Below, piece after piece: positions 36,019 through 43,983 of a stretch of 46,524 nt of DNA. The position numbers and the translations under genes were made by a program. The notes beneath the pieces are model-generated. The model had not been told where the DNA came from, did no database searches, and worked only from the letters and a program-made list of their open reading frames with translations. The stretch's first letter is position 1. Each line of letters opens with the position of its first letter. This DNA is from DAMBHY01 sp032068765 (lineage in GTDB: Bacteria; Bacteroidota; Bacteroidia; Bacteroidales; Dysgonomonadaceae): assembly GCA_032068765.1 (NCBI GenBank), contig DAMBHY010000017.1, positions 1 through 46,524 of the forward strand. The letters run 5' to 3'.

Positions 36019-37161
36019 TTAACTCATTCGGTTTTTGTAATCTTCGTAAGAGAATGACTTGTAAAGTTCAAATTCCTGATTGCTTTTCCATATTCCGATG
36101 GAAGGATGAGACACTCCATTGAACATCGTTGTCTTCACGGTGGTATAGTGAATCATATCTTCAAAAACTATTCTGTCGCCTACTTTCAGAGGATTGTCAA
36201 ATGACCAGTCACCCATGAAATCGCCACTTAGGCAGCTATTACCTCCCATTCTGTAAGTGAATTTTCCTTCCACAGGTTCGTGATATGCTTCGCGAATGCG
36301 TGGTTTGTAAGGCATTTCCAAAGTGTCGGGCATGTGGCATGCGAAAGATACATTTAGCATTGCTGTTCTGATGCCGTGATTTTCTACAATATCAATAACT
36401 GTGGCAACAAGAATGCCTGTTTCCCAAGCAAACGCGCTACCGGGTTCGAGTATTATCTGAAGATTTGGATATTTGAGTTTGAAACTTTGAAGAACGTAAA
36501 TCAAATGCTCTACATCGTATTCCTTGTGCGTCATCAAATGTCCGCCGCCTAAATTCAGCCAATTGATTTGATTGAAAAGATGACCAAATTTTTTGTCTAC
36601 AACCTCCAACAATTTTTCCAAATCATAAGAATTATTCTCGCACAGGTTGTGAATATGAAGTCCGGTAATTCCTGCGGGCAAACCATGTTGTAGTTTCTCA
36701 GCCACAACTCCTAATCTGGAACCGGGAGAACTGGGGTTGTATAAATCTGTTTCGACGAGCGAAAACTCGGGATTTACGCGTAATCCGCATTCTATTATTC
36801 TATCGTTGGCTTGTATTTGAGGATAAAAGCGCTCGAATTGAGTAAGCGAATTAAACGTGATATGACTGCTGCAATTCATTATCGTCGGAAACTCTTCGTC
36901 GCTGTACGCTGGAGCGTAAGTATGCGCTAGACTTCCCATTTCTTCAAAAGCTAGTTGCGCTTCTGCAACGGAACTTGCAGTGGTGTATCCGATGTATTCT
37001 CGAATGATAGGAAACGTTTTCCACAAAGCATACGCTTTGAAAGCTAAAATGATGTCCACGCCTGCTCTTTGCTTGACATCGGCAATGAGTGCTAAATTTT
37101 TGCGCAGCAAATCTTCTTCAATTACATAGCAGGGAGAAGGCACTTTGCAAATATCTATCAT
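36019..37161 (-). CDS. nspC: carboxynorspermidine/carboxyspermidine decarboxylase
   Basis: A 380-residue fold-III PLP decarboxylase that makes (nor)spermidine from its carboxylated precursor. It has the PLP lysine in LAFKAYALWKTFP (Lys42), HIHNLCENNSYDLEKL, LNLGGGHLMT and the glycine/phosphate region ILEPGSAFAWETG. The C-terminal active-site Cys/Asp loop is SCLSGDFMGDW. Length fits NspC, not LysA. It is first in the operon with ruvA and the potassium channel, behind a TATCTTTG -7 element. With SpeA it supports a polyamine pathway through agmatine. Confidence 0.95.
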   Translation of the reverse strand: MIDICKVPSPCYVIEEDLLRKNLALIADVKQRAGVDIILAFKAYALWKTFPIIREYIGYTTASSVAEAQLAFEEMGSLAHTYAPAYSDEEFPTIMNCSSHITFNSLTQFERFYPQIQANDRIIECGLRVNPEFSLVETDLYNPSSPGSRLGVVAEKLQHGLPAGITGLHIHNLCENNSYDLEKLLEVVDKKFGHLFNQINWLNLGGGHLMTHKEYDVEHLIYVLQSFKLKYPNLQIILEPGSAFAWETGILVATVIDIVENHGIRTAMLNVSFACHMPDTLEMPYKPRIREAYHEPVEGKFTYRMGGNSCLSGDFMGDWSFDNPLKVGDRIVFEDMIHYTTVKTTMFNGVSHPSIGIWKSNQEFELYKSFSYEDYKNRMS

Positions 37162-37191
37162 GTTCGTTTTTATTTTAAATTTTTATCAAAG

Positions 37192-37199
37192 CAAAGATA
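37192..37199 (-). promoter_or_regulatory. -7 element for nspC-ruvA-channel
   Basis: Reads TATCTTTG on the minus strand, identical to the rpsF -7, 31 nt before the nspC ATG. No exact TTTG at -33. Confidence 0.5.
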
Positions 37200-37401
37200 A
37201 TCAAATTCATCTAAATGAAGGATATTAGATTGTATGAGTGAGGCTTGAGGAGGAATACGAAGAAAGTTCGAAAAAGAAGATAGGTAAAGTGTTAAATACG
37301 AATGCATATAATGGTTGAAGGAATGTAAAAGTGAGAGGGAATACAATATTAAACAAAGGGAACGCAAATCTAAACCCAAAAGGTTAATATAGGGTCAGAC
37401 T

Positions 37402-37432
37402 TTTGCTTCAAAACTTTAAAATAATATCTTTG
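37402..37432 (+). promoter_or_regulatory. full Bacteroidetes promoter of the M3 peptidase gene
   Basis: TTTG (37402-37405), exactly 19 nt, TATCTTTG (37425-37432), the same -33/-7 pair and spacing as the rpsF promoter. Confidence 0.85.
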
Positions 37433-37510
37433 TAAATCAAAGAGGTACACACGACCTCTGCACGTCAAATTTTATCAAATACTAATTTTATTTCTAACAT
37501 TAAAGAGAAA

Positions 37511-39610
37511 ATGAAAAAGAAACTTTTCCTATTATTGATTCCTTTGAGTATGGCTTTAAGCGCTTTTGGACAATTGCAGAACAATCCGCTGCTGATGGAA
37601 TGGAAAACTCCTTTTGGCGTTCCACCTTTCGATCAAATCAAGAATGAACATTTTGCTCCAGCTTTTAAAGAAGCGTTGCGCATCCAGAAAGCAGAAATTG
37701 AAGCTATTACTTCCAACAAAGCTACTCCAACATTCGAAAATACCATTGTAGCTTATGATCATTCAGGCGATTTGCTTAGCAAAATCAGTTCAGTTTTCGG
37801 TGCGTTGACTGGCGCAGACACAAATCCCGAATTGCAAAGAATCTCAAAAGAATTAAATCCTTTGTTTGCAGCGCAACGCAACGAAATTCGCTTCAATCAA
37901 AAACTCTTCGACAGAATCAAATACGTTTACGATAACCGTTCAAAAATGAAATTGAATAAAGAACAAATTCGTGTAGTTGAAAAATATTACGATGATTTTG
38001 CACGTAACGGTATTGCTCTTCCAGCTGATAAACGCGAAGAATTAAAAAAATTGAGCCAACGCATGTCGATGGTTTCTCTTCAATTGGGACAAAACCTTTT
38101 GAATGAAAACAACGGTTTCAAACTTGTTTTGGATAACAAAGATGATTTGATAGGACTTCCACAAGACGTTATTAGTGCTAGTGCAGAAAAAGCTGCTGCC
38201 AATGGATTGGCAGGCAAATGGATGTTTGACTTGTCAAAACCTAGCTTTATTCCTTTCCTACAATATTCTCCAAAAAGAGATTTGCGCGAAAAGATTTTCA
38301 AAGCATATATCATGCGTGGAAACAACAATAATCAAAACGACAATAAAAAACTCTTTATAGAGTTGATGCAACTTCGTCAACGTTCTTCAGAGCTACTAGG
38401 ATACAAAAATTATGCTGAAAATAGTATTTCTGAAAACATGGCGAAAACTCCAGAAACAGTAATGAAATTTTTGAAAGCTGTTTGGACTCCAACCGTTGCT
38501 CGTGCTATCCAAGAACGCGATGAGATGCAAAAAATCATTGATCAAGAAGGCGGTAATTTTAAACTTCAACCTTGGGACTGGTGGTACTATTCTGAAAAAG
38601 TGCGCAAGGCAAAATATGATTTAAACGAAGACGAAATGAAGCCTTATCTGACATGGGACAATGTACTTAATGGTATATTTTATGTTTCCAACAGATTGTA
38701 TGGTTTGACATTTAAAGAACGTACCGATCTGCTTGTTTACAACAAAGAAGTAAAAACATATCAGGTGTTTGACAAAGACGGTTCACATCTATCTTTACTT
38801 TATATCGACCCTTATCCACGTGATTCCAAAAGAGGTGGTGCATGGTGCAGCGCTTTGCGAAGCGGAAAATATCGTGACGGCAAAAAAATCTACCCTATCG
38901 TTACAATTGTTACCAACTTTTCTCGTCCTGTAGCTGACAAACCAGCGATGTTGAACTGGGATGAAACGGAAACTTTCTTCCACGAATTTGGTCATGCTTT
39001 GCATAACTTTTTTGCTGACGGACATTATGGCCGTACGAGCCGTGATGTTCCCGGAGATTATGGAGAGCTTCCTTCTCAGGTTATGGAAAATTGGGCGGGA
39101 GAACCTGATGTTTTGAAAGTTTACGCGAAACATTATCAAACAGGTGAATCAATGCCGGCATCTCTTATCGAAAAAATGCAAAAGAGTAGCAAGTTTAATC
39201 AAGGTTTCACCAATGCTGAATATATTGCTGCTTCTTATTTGGATATGGCTTGGCATATGGCGAAAGTAACGGATGACACAGATGTAAACGTTTTTGAAAA
39301 GGCAGCAATGAATGAATTAGGTTTGATTGACGAAATCGTTCCCCGCTATACAACTACCAATTTCAATCACATTTTTAGCGGTGGATATGCCGCTGGATAT
39401 TATGTTTATCTATGGGCAGGACAATTGGATGCAGACGCATTTGAAGCTTTCAAACAAAGTGGTGACATTTTCAATCCTGAACTAGCTCGCAAGTTTAGAA
39501 AATATTGTTTAGCAGAAAATGCACTCGGCGAAGGAATGGAACAATATGTGAAATTCCGCGGTAGTGAACCAACTATTGACCCGCTTTTGCGTCAAAGAGG
39601 TTTGAAGTAA
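37511..39610 (+). CDS. secreted M3-family peptidyl-dipeptidase (Dcp-like)
   Basis: A 699-residue zinc peptidase with a Sec signal peptide (MKKKLFLLLIPLSMALSAFG). It has a typical M3 helical prolyl/oligopeptidase fold and the active site HEFGH (His491, Glu492, His495) in TFFHEFGHALHNFF. The third zinc ligand is the Glu in the following NAEYIAASYLDMAWH region. C-terminal substrate-binding Tyr/Gly motifs are SGGYAAGYYVYLWAGQLDADAF. Dcp removes C-terminal dipeptides; oligopeptidase A is the close alternative but is usually cytosolic. A strong promoter precedes it and a terminator follows. Confidence 0.95.
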   Translation: MKKKLFLLLIPLSMALSAFGQLQNNPLLMEWKTPFGVPPFDQIKNEHFAPAFKEALRIQKAEIEAITSNKATPTFENTIVAYDHSGDLLSKISSVFGALTGADTNPELQRISKELNPLFAAQRNEIRFNQKLFDRIKYVYDNRSKMKLNKEQIRVVEKYYDDFARNGIALPADKREELKKLSQRMSMVSLQLGQNLLNENNGFKLVLDNKDDLIGLPQDVISASAEKAAANGLAGKWMFDLSKPSFIPFLQYSPKRDLREKIFKAYIMRGNNNNQNDNKKLFIELMQLRQRSSELLGYKNYAENSISENMAKTPETVMKFLKAVWTPTVARAIQERDEMQKIIDQEGGNFKLQPWDWWYYSEKVRKAKYDLNEDEMKPYLTWDNVLNGIFYVSNRLYGLTFKERTDLLVYNKEVKTYQVFDKDGSHLSLLYIDPYPRDSKRGGAWCSALRSGKYRDGKKIYPIVTIVTNFSRPVADKPAMLNWDETETFFHEFGHALHNFFADGHYGRTSRDVPGDYGELPSQVMENWAGEPDVLKVYAKHYQTGESMPASLIEKMQKSSKFNQGFTNAEYIAASYLDMAWHMAKVTDDTDVNVFEKAAMNELGLIDEIVPRYTTTNFNHIFSGGYAAGYYVYLWAGQLDADAFEAFKQSGDIFNPELARKFRKYCLAENALGEGMEQYVKFRGSEPTIDPLLRQRGLK

Positions 39611-39682
39611 GTATTATTAGATATAAACTACACAGGCGGATTTGTTTTTTGTACTATCCAATTTTAGTGTAAACGTCAAACT

Positions 39683-39720
39683 ACAGGATTCAGGTTTTAT
39701 ACTTGAATCCTGTTTTTTTT
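39683..39720 (+). terminator. intrinsic terminator after M3 peptidase
   Basis: A 10-bp perfect stem ACAGGATTCA / TGAATCCTGT with an 11-nt loop and eight T's. It marks the left edge of the repeat array. Confidence 0.85.
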
Positions 39721-39757
39721 AGTTTAGCGTTTGTAATGCAAAATGATGATAGCACAA

Positions 39758-40127
39758 CGTTCTGAAAGAACATATAAATTCAGCCTAATGCAACGCATTG
39801 GGGGTATATAACGATAAAAAACACCACGCCCTGAAAGGACAGGTTAGAACTGAAATACAATAAATACAATCATACACCGATTAATTTATCCTTTCAGGAC
39901 GCTGGAAGAGCTATCATATCAAACCCGAGGCGTTGCCATCGGGCTTAATTTAAAAGGCTTTCAGCCAATAATGCTACTCCGCTACCGCACGAGTCTCTCG
40001 TGTGATTTGATAAGATAAAACAAATCACGCGATAATACCTGTTCGGAATATTTGGAAGAGTAAAAAGAAAGTGATACAAATAGTATTCACTTTTTTAGAG
40101 AACTAAAGCACTTATATTTGAAACAAA
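39758..40127. repeat. repeat unit 1, variant A
   Basis: A complete, gap-free 370-bp unit. It opens with GTTCTGAAAGAAC (39759-39771), a 12-nt spacer, then CCTAATGC-AAC-GCATTGGG (39784-39802). The same two-hairpin module occurs inverted further on: CCCGAGGCGTTGCCATCGGG (39924-39943), 12 nt, GGCTTTCAGCC (39956-39966). Confidence 0.85.
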
Positions 40128-40522
40128 CGTCCTGAAAGGACATATGAATTCAGCCCAATGCAACGCATTGGGGATATATAACGATAAAAACCACTTCGCC
40201 CTGAAAGGGCAGGTTAAAACTAAAATACAATGAATACTACACATACACCGATTAATTTGTCCTTTCAGGACGCTGGAAGAGCTATCATATCAAACCCGAG
40301 GCGTTGCCATCGGGNNNNNNNNNNNNNNNNNNNNNNNNNNNNNNNNNNNNNNNNNNNNNNNNNNNNNNNNNNNNNNNNNNNNNNNNNNNNNNNNNNNNNN
40401 NNNNNNNNNNNNNNACAAATCACGCGATAATACCTGTTCGGAATATTTGGAAGAGTAAAAAGAAAGTGAAATAAATAGTATTCACACTTTTAGAGGACTA
40501 AAGCACTTATATTTGAAACAAA
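40128..40522. repeat. repeat unit 2, variant B, containing the gap
   Basis: Opens with GTCCTGAAAGGAC (40129-40141), 12 nt, CCCAATGC-AAC-GCATTGGG (40154-40172), then GCCCTGAAAGGGC (40198-40210). It is interrupted by 100 N right after the class II inverted hairpin. Confidence 0.8.
40315..40414. other. assembly gap (100 N)
   Basis: Exactly 100 N. In the intact unit the bases between the same flanks (39944-40019) number 76, so 100 looks like a placeholder. Unknown extra repeat units may be missing. Confidence 0.95.
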
Positions 40523-40892
40523 CGTCCTGAAAGGAGATATAAATTCAGCCTAATGCAACGCATTGGGGGTATATAACGATAAAAAACACCACGCCCTGAA
40601 AGGACAGGTTAGAACTGAAATACAATAAATACAATCATACACCGATTAATTTATCCTTTCAGGACGCTGGAAGAGCTATCATATCAAACCCGAGGCGTTG
40701 CCATCGGGCTTAATTTAAAAGGCTTTCAGCCAATAATGCTACTCCGCTACCGCACGAGTCTCTCGTGTGATTTGATAAGATAAAACAAATCACGCGATAA
40801 TACCTGTTCGGAATATTTGGAAGAGTAAAAAGAAAGTGATACAAATAGTATTCACTTTTTTAGAGAACTAAAGCACTTATATTTGAAACAAA
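40523..40892. repeat. repeat unit 3, variant A
   Basis: A 370-bp unit nearly identical to unit 1. The opening hairpin arm is GTCCT with AGGAG, one end mismatch. Confidence 0.85.
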
Positions 40893-41065
40893 CGTCCTGA
40901 AAGGACATATGAATTCAGCCCAATGCAACGCATTGGGGATATATAACGATAAAAACCACTTCGCCCTGAAAGGGCAGGTTAAAACTAAAATACAATGAAT
41001 ACTACACATACACCGATTAATTTGTCTTTTCAGGACGCTGGAAGAGCTAACCATATCAAATCACA
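40893..41065. repeat. repeat unit 4, variant B, truncated
   Basis: Matches unit 2 up to the GGAAGAGCTA segment, then diverges after CCATATCAAA near 41060. This marks the right edge of the array. Confidence 0.8.
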
Positions 41066-41111
41066 AATAAATAGAATTGACTAAACTTGTGTGTATGGGT
41101 GTATTAGTATT

Positions 41112-41140
41112 AAAAAAAGACGCCCAGTTCAGGCGTCTTC
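41112..41140 (-). terminator. intrinsic terminator after the nitroreductase gene
   Basis: On the minus strand, the stem AAGACGCC / GGCGTCTT with a 7-nt loop runs into a run of T's, 26 nt past the nitroreductase stop. Confidence 0.8.
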
Positions 41141-41165
41141 TCTCAATCGATATTTTTTATAAAAT

Positions 41166-41771
41166 TTATTTTACCACAACCAATCTCTCCTCAATTGGGA
41201 CATGTGTTTTCTCGTTTGGTTTGCCCACTGGCAGACCGAAGGGCATTTGAGCTACCAGTTTCCAATCTTCATTAAGCCCCCATTCTTTTCTTACAGCATC
41301 GTCAATCAGAGGATTGTAGTGTTGAAGTGAAGCTCCAAGCCCAACGCTATCTAATCCTATCCAAGTTAATATTTGAGCAATGGCTGATGAGTGATCGCTC
41401 CATTGTGTGAAATTGTCTGCCATGCTAGGGAAATTATTTTGTAAGCCTTTGATAACTGCTTGATCTTCAAAAAACAGAATTGTTCCATATCCTGAGGCAA
41501 ATGAAGTATTTACCTTTGTTTCTGTTGCTTTGAAAGCCTCTTCAGACTTGCTTACTTTCTTGAGTTCTTCTTTAGCTATTTCCCACAGCTTTGTGTGATT
41601 CTCTCCCAGCAATAGCACTATTCGTGCCGATTGCGAGTTGAATGCCGAAGGAGCATAAAGCAATACATGCTCTATTATTGACTGTATCTCTTCGTCAGAA
41701 ACTGGTGAAGTGTTTTGGAGCTGATAATGGGTGCGTCTATCTTTGATTGCGTCTCTTAAATTTTTTGTCAT
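41166..41771 (-). CDS. nitroreductase family protein
   Basis: A 201-residue FMN oxidoreductase of the NfnB/HBN1-like group, which reduces nitro compounds or quinones with NAD(P)H. The start is set at the ATG at 41771 (MTKNLRDAIKDRRTHYQL), where family members begin. The frame continues upstream but adds an atypical Lys/Asn-rich stretch. Motifs: an RRTHYQL FMN-phosphate site, APSAFNSQSARIVLL, and the C-terminal MPFGLPVGKPNEK. It is about 100 nt downstream of the pirin gene and followed by a terminator, so probably co-transcribed. Confidence 0.92.
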   Translation of the reverse strand: MTKNLRDAIKDRRTHYQLQNTSPVSDEEIQSIIEHVLLYAPSAFNSQSARIVLLLGENHTKLWEIAKEELKKVSKSEEAFKATETKVNTSFASGYGTILFFEDQAVIKGLQNNFPSMADNFTQWSDHSSAIAQILTWIGLDSVGLGASLQHYNPLIDDAVRKEWGLNEDWKLVAQMPFGLPVGKPNEKTHVPIEERLVVVK

Positions 41772-41871
41772 TTTTTCTGATTTATATTGTTTGTCTTTAT
41801 AAATATTCCATTGTTTCTTTTTAAAGTTGTGGCAGAAATTCATCCTTACTTTATTGATAATCAATATTCAA

Positions 41872-42585
41872 TTATTTCATTAATGGCACTTCCATCAAAA
41901 GTACACGTGCATTTTCTGATGCTTTCACACTAATAGTGTCAGTATCCCAAATACCCATGCCATCTCTTTTGTATAGTTCTTCTCCATTAATTTCAACTTC
42001 TCCATCAATAATGAAAGCATATACACCATTTCCCTCTTTTTTGATTTTGTATTCGTCAGCTTTTCCTTTTTCGAAGTTTCCTAAATGAAACCAGGCATCC
42101 TGATGTATCCAAACTCCTTGATCTTCTTTGTTAGGCGATAGTATTTGATAGAACTCATTCTTTTTTGAAAAGTCTTTTAGAGATATCTGGTCATATCTGG
42201 GTGTAACGCTTCTTTTGTTTGGAAATACCCAAATTTGAAGAAATTTTACTGGTTTATCTTTGTTTTTGTTGTATTCGGAGTGTGTAATACCAGTTCCGGC
42301 ACTCATCACTTGCACATCGCCCTCTTTAATTACGGCTACATTGCCCATACTATCTTTATGTTCTAAATCACCCTCCAAAGGAATTGATATAATTTCCATA
42401 TTGTCGTGAGGATGTGTTCCAAACCCCATTCCAGCTGCTACTGTGTCATCATTCAATACACGTAGTAATCCAAAATTCATTCTTTCGGGGTCGTAATAGT
42501 TAGCAAAGCTAAATGTATGGTACGAGTTTAGCCAACCATGATTAGCGTGTCCTCTTGTTTCTGCTCTATGAATTATTGTTTTCAT
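41872..42585 (-). CDS. pirin family protein (YhaK/YhhW-like)
   Basis: A 237-residue bicupin. The N-terminal cupin has the metal-ligand set His58, His60 (THPHDNMEI), His102 and Glu104 (THSEYN). The second cupin lacks metal ligands, as in YhhW. Bacterial pirins can oxidise quercetin or act as redox sensors; the actual substrate is unknown. A TATCTTTG -7 element lies about 125 nt upstream. It sits between an AraC regulator and a nitroreductase on the same strand. Confidence 0.94.
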   Translation of the reverse strand: MKTIIHRAETRGHANHGWLNSYHTFSFANYYDPERMNFGLLRVLNDDTVAAGMGFGTHPHDNMEIISIPLEGDLEHKDSMGNVAVIKEGDVQVMSAGTGITHSEYNKNKDKPVKFLQIWVFPNKRSVTPRYDQISLKDFSKKNEFYQILSPNKEDQGVWIHQDAWFHLGNFEKGKADEYKIKKEGNGVYAFIIDGEVEINGEELYKRDGMGIWDTDTISVKASENARVLLMEVPLMK

Positions 42586-42709
42586 TGTTTTCTTCCTTTT
42601 TTTATTTGATGAATTATAAACTAATGCCTTTTTGCTGAAATGTATCGTTTGTCATTTTAATGAATTTCCTAAATTTTCTACGATACATATTTTGCTTAAA
42701 AGTATAGTG

Positions 42710-42717
42710 CAAAGATA
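42710..42717 (-). promoter_or_regulatory. -7 element for pirin-nitroreductase
   Basis: Reads TATCTTTG on the minus strand, 124 nt before the pirin ATG. The leader is long enough for regulation, but I see no riboswitch. Confidence 0.5.
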
Positions 42718-42777
42718 TGGCTATTAGAAAAAGTGTGGAATATGAAAAAAAGAGGTAAACTTATGAAAATCCGATGT

Positions 42778-43653
42778 CTATTGTTGTATCTCGTTTTTCT
42801 TGAAGTTTGAAGGAGATAATTGGGTGTGTTTTTTGAAAAAGGCACTAAAATTGGCAGGTTCATCAAAACCTAACTCATAAGCAATCTCCTTGTTGGATAA
42901 ATCAGTGAAATAGAGCAATCTTTTTGCTTCGGTTATAATTCTGGATTGAATATAGTCTTTTGCGGTAGAACCCGTTTTTGCTTTAAATGTTCTGTTCAGA
43001 TGGTCTGGTGTAATATAAAGCAAATCTGCATAATAGGTGGTGGAATGTTCTTTCTTGTAGTCTTTTTCCACCGCTTTTTTAAAAGCCCTTATTAGATTAT
43101 CGCCCGTAGTATCTACATCCATTTCTATTGGATTGATACTATTCATATTATTACATTCTATAAGCAATAGCTTCAAAAATGCACCAATAGACAAGCAGCT
43201 CATGTTTTTATTAGTGCCGTAGAGTTTGAATATTTGATTTGCAAACTGATTTATAGTTTCAAATTGCTCATTATTTGGCAATAATGGCGGGTTATGTCCG
43301 TAGTTTTGAAATAAGCTCAAGCTTTCGATAAACGATAAGGGAATAGAGTTTTCTACTAAAAACTGACTGGAAAAAGTCATGGCAAATCCAATAGGTTTTT
43401 CTGTTGCTACAACCTGGTGTACTTGCCCTGGTGCAACAAAAAATATTTGTCTATTTGAAAACTTGTATGTGTTAAAATCTACTTTGTGTACTCCCTTTGC
43501 TTGCTCAACAATTAAAACCGTGTAGTAGTTGTGTCTGTGTGGTTCGTCTGGTTGTCCATTTTGCTCTATGTAGATATCCTCCATTCTGAAAATTCCAAAA
43601 CTCATGTCTCCCGATTCAGAATATACATTTTGATAGATTTTTACAGCCTCCAT
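42778..43653 (-). CDS. AraC-family transcriptional regulator
   Basis: A 291-residue regulator. The N-terminal cupin-like ligand domain (about 1-160) has PHRHNYYTVLIVEQAKGVH. The C-terminal double HTH (about 195-290) has YADLLYITPDHLNRTFKAKTGS, IQSRIITEAKRLLYFTDLSN and the second-helix signature IAYELGFDEPANFSAFFKKHT. It is on the same strand and just upstream of the pirin and nitroreductase genes, which it probably controls (inference from position). The inducer is unknown. Confidence 0.95.
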   Translation of the reverse strand: MEAVKIYQNVYSESGDMSFGIFRMEDIYIEQNGQPDEPHRHNYYTVLIVEQAKGVHKVDFNTYKFSNRQIFFVAPGQVHQVVATEKPIGFAMTFSSQFLVENSIPLSFIESLSLFQNYGHNPPLLPNNEQFETINQFANQIFKLYGTNKNMSCLSIGAFLKLLLIECNNMNSINPIEMDVDTTGDNLIRAFKKAVEKDYKKEHSTTYYADLLYITPDHLNRTFKAKTGSTAKDYIQSRIITEAKRLLYFTDLSNKEIAYELGFDEPANFSAFFKKHTQLSPSNFKKNEIQQ

Positions 43654-43712
43654 ATTTAATCTCTACAAAGTTTTGTGTAATTAGTGCCAACCCTTCAATA
43701 AATTATATAAGA

Positions 43713-43720
43713 CAAACTTA
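43713..43720 (-). promoter_or_regulatory. -7 element for the AraC regulator gene
   Basis: Reads TAAGTTTG on the minus strand (TAnnTTTG), 59 nt before the ATG. Confidence 0.4.
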
Positions 43721-43883
43721 CAAAAAAAACTTATATCATGATTGGAGCAGAAGTAACATAGTTATGTAATCCACCTATACGCATTGCTAAGCCATTTATA
43801 ACTTGGCTAAGGTGGTTAGTATCAAAATAGGCATATCCAATTACCAAAACCTGTTGTTAAAAAGTCCCGATTTAACCAAAAAC

Positions 43884-43914
43884 TTGCCATTCCTTTACTG
43901 TCTAACTATATTTG
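43884..43914 (+). promoter_or_regulatory. promoter of the GH20 gene
   Basis: TTG (43884-43886), 20 nt, TATATTTG (43907-43914), a good -33/-7 pair. The leader is about 65 nt. Confidence 0.65.
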
Positions 43915-43983
43915 TGCAGTAAATAAGTTAATAGTACACTACTCAATAAAAAAAAATCAAATTAAACATTATATTTTCTCACA

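Larger units (their letters stand above)
37162..37510. other. 349-bp divergent spacer between nspC and the M3 peptidase gene
   Basis: Holds the minus-strand nspC -7 element (37192-37199) and the full M3 peptidase promoter (37402-37432) with a leader of about 70 nt. The middle is AT-rich and purine-skewed, with no credible gene. Confidence 0.6.
39745..41065. repeat. non-coding tandem array of a ~370-bp hairpin-rich unit
   Basis: Four unit copies begin at 39758, 40128, 40523 and 40893; the last is partial. Copies 1 and 3 share one variant (CCTAATGC, GGGGGTATATAACG, TTAGAAC) and copies 2 and 4 another (CCCAATGC, GGGGATATATAACG, TTAAAAC). The order is therefore A-B-A-B, as after duplication of a dimer. 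Each unit has class I hairpins with the core CTGAAAG (for example 39759-39771, 40129-40141, 40198-40210; inverted at 39956-39966 and 40259-40271). It also has class II hairpins around GCAACGC (39784-39802, 40154-40172; inverted at 40295-40314), plus CACGAG-TCT-CTCGTG and GTGATTTG...CAAATCAC. No credible gene lies in it. Confidence 0.9.
43654..43983. other. 330-bp divergent spacer between araC-like and GH20 genes
   Basis: Contains the two outward-facing promoters and an imperfect hairpin at 43771-43815: CCACC with GGTGG, and CTAAGCCA with TGGCTAAG (one mismatch). The hairpin has no T-tract. No gene is seen. Confidence 0.5.

Noticed and set aside
37170..37379. 69-codon leftward frame in the nspC spacer
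   Set aside because: Overlaps the nspC promoter and has no family features; typical AT-rich noise.
40230..40430. Small genes inside the 370-bp repeat array
   Set aside because: Possible frames run through hairpins and the N gap, and differ between copies.
39611..41165. Prophage or integrative element at the repeat array
   Set aside because: No integrase, transposase, tRNA or attachment-type flanking repeat is visible within the window.
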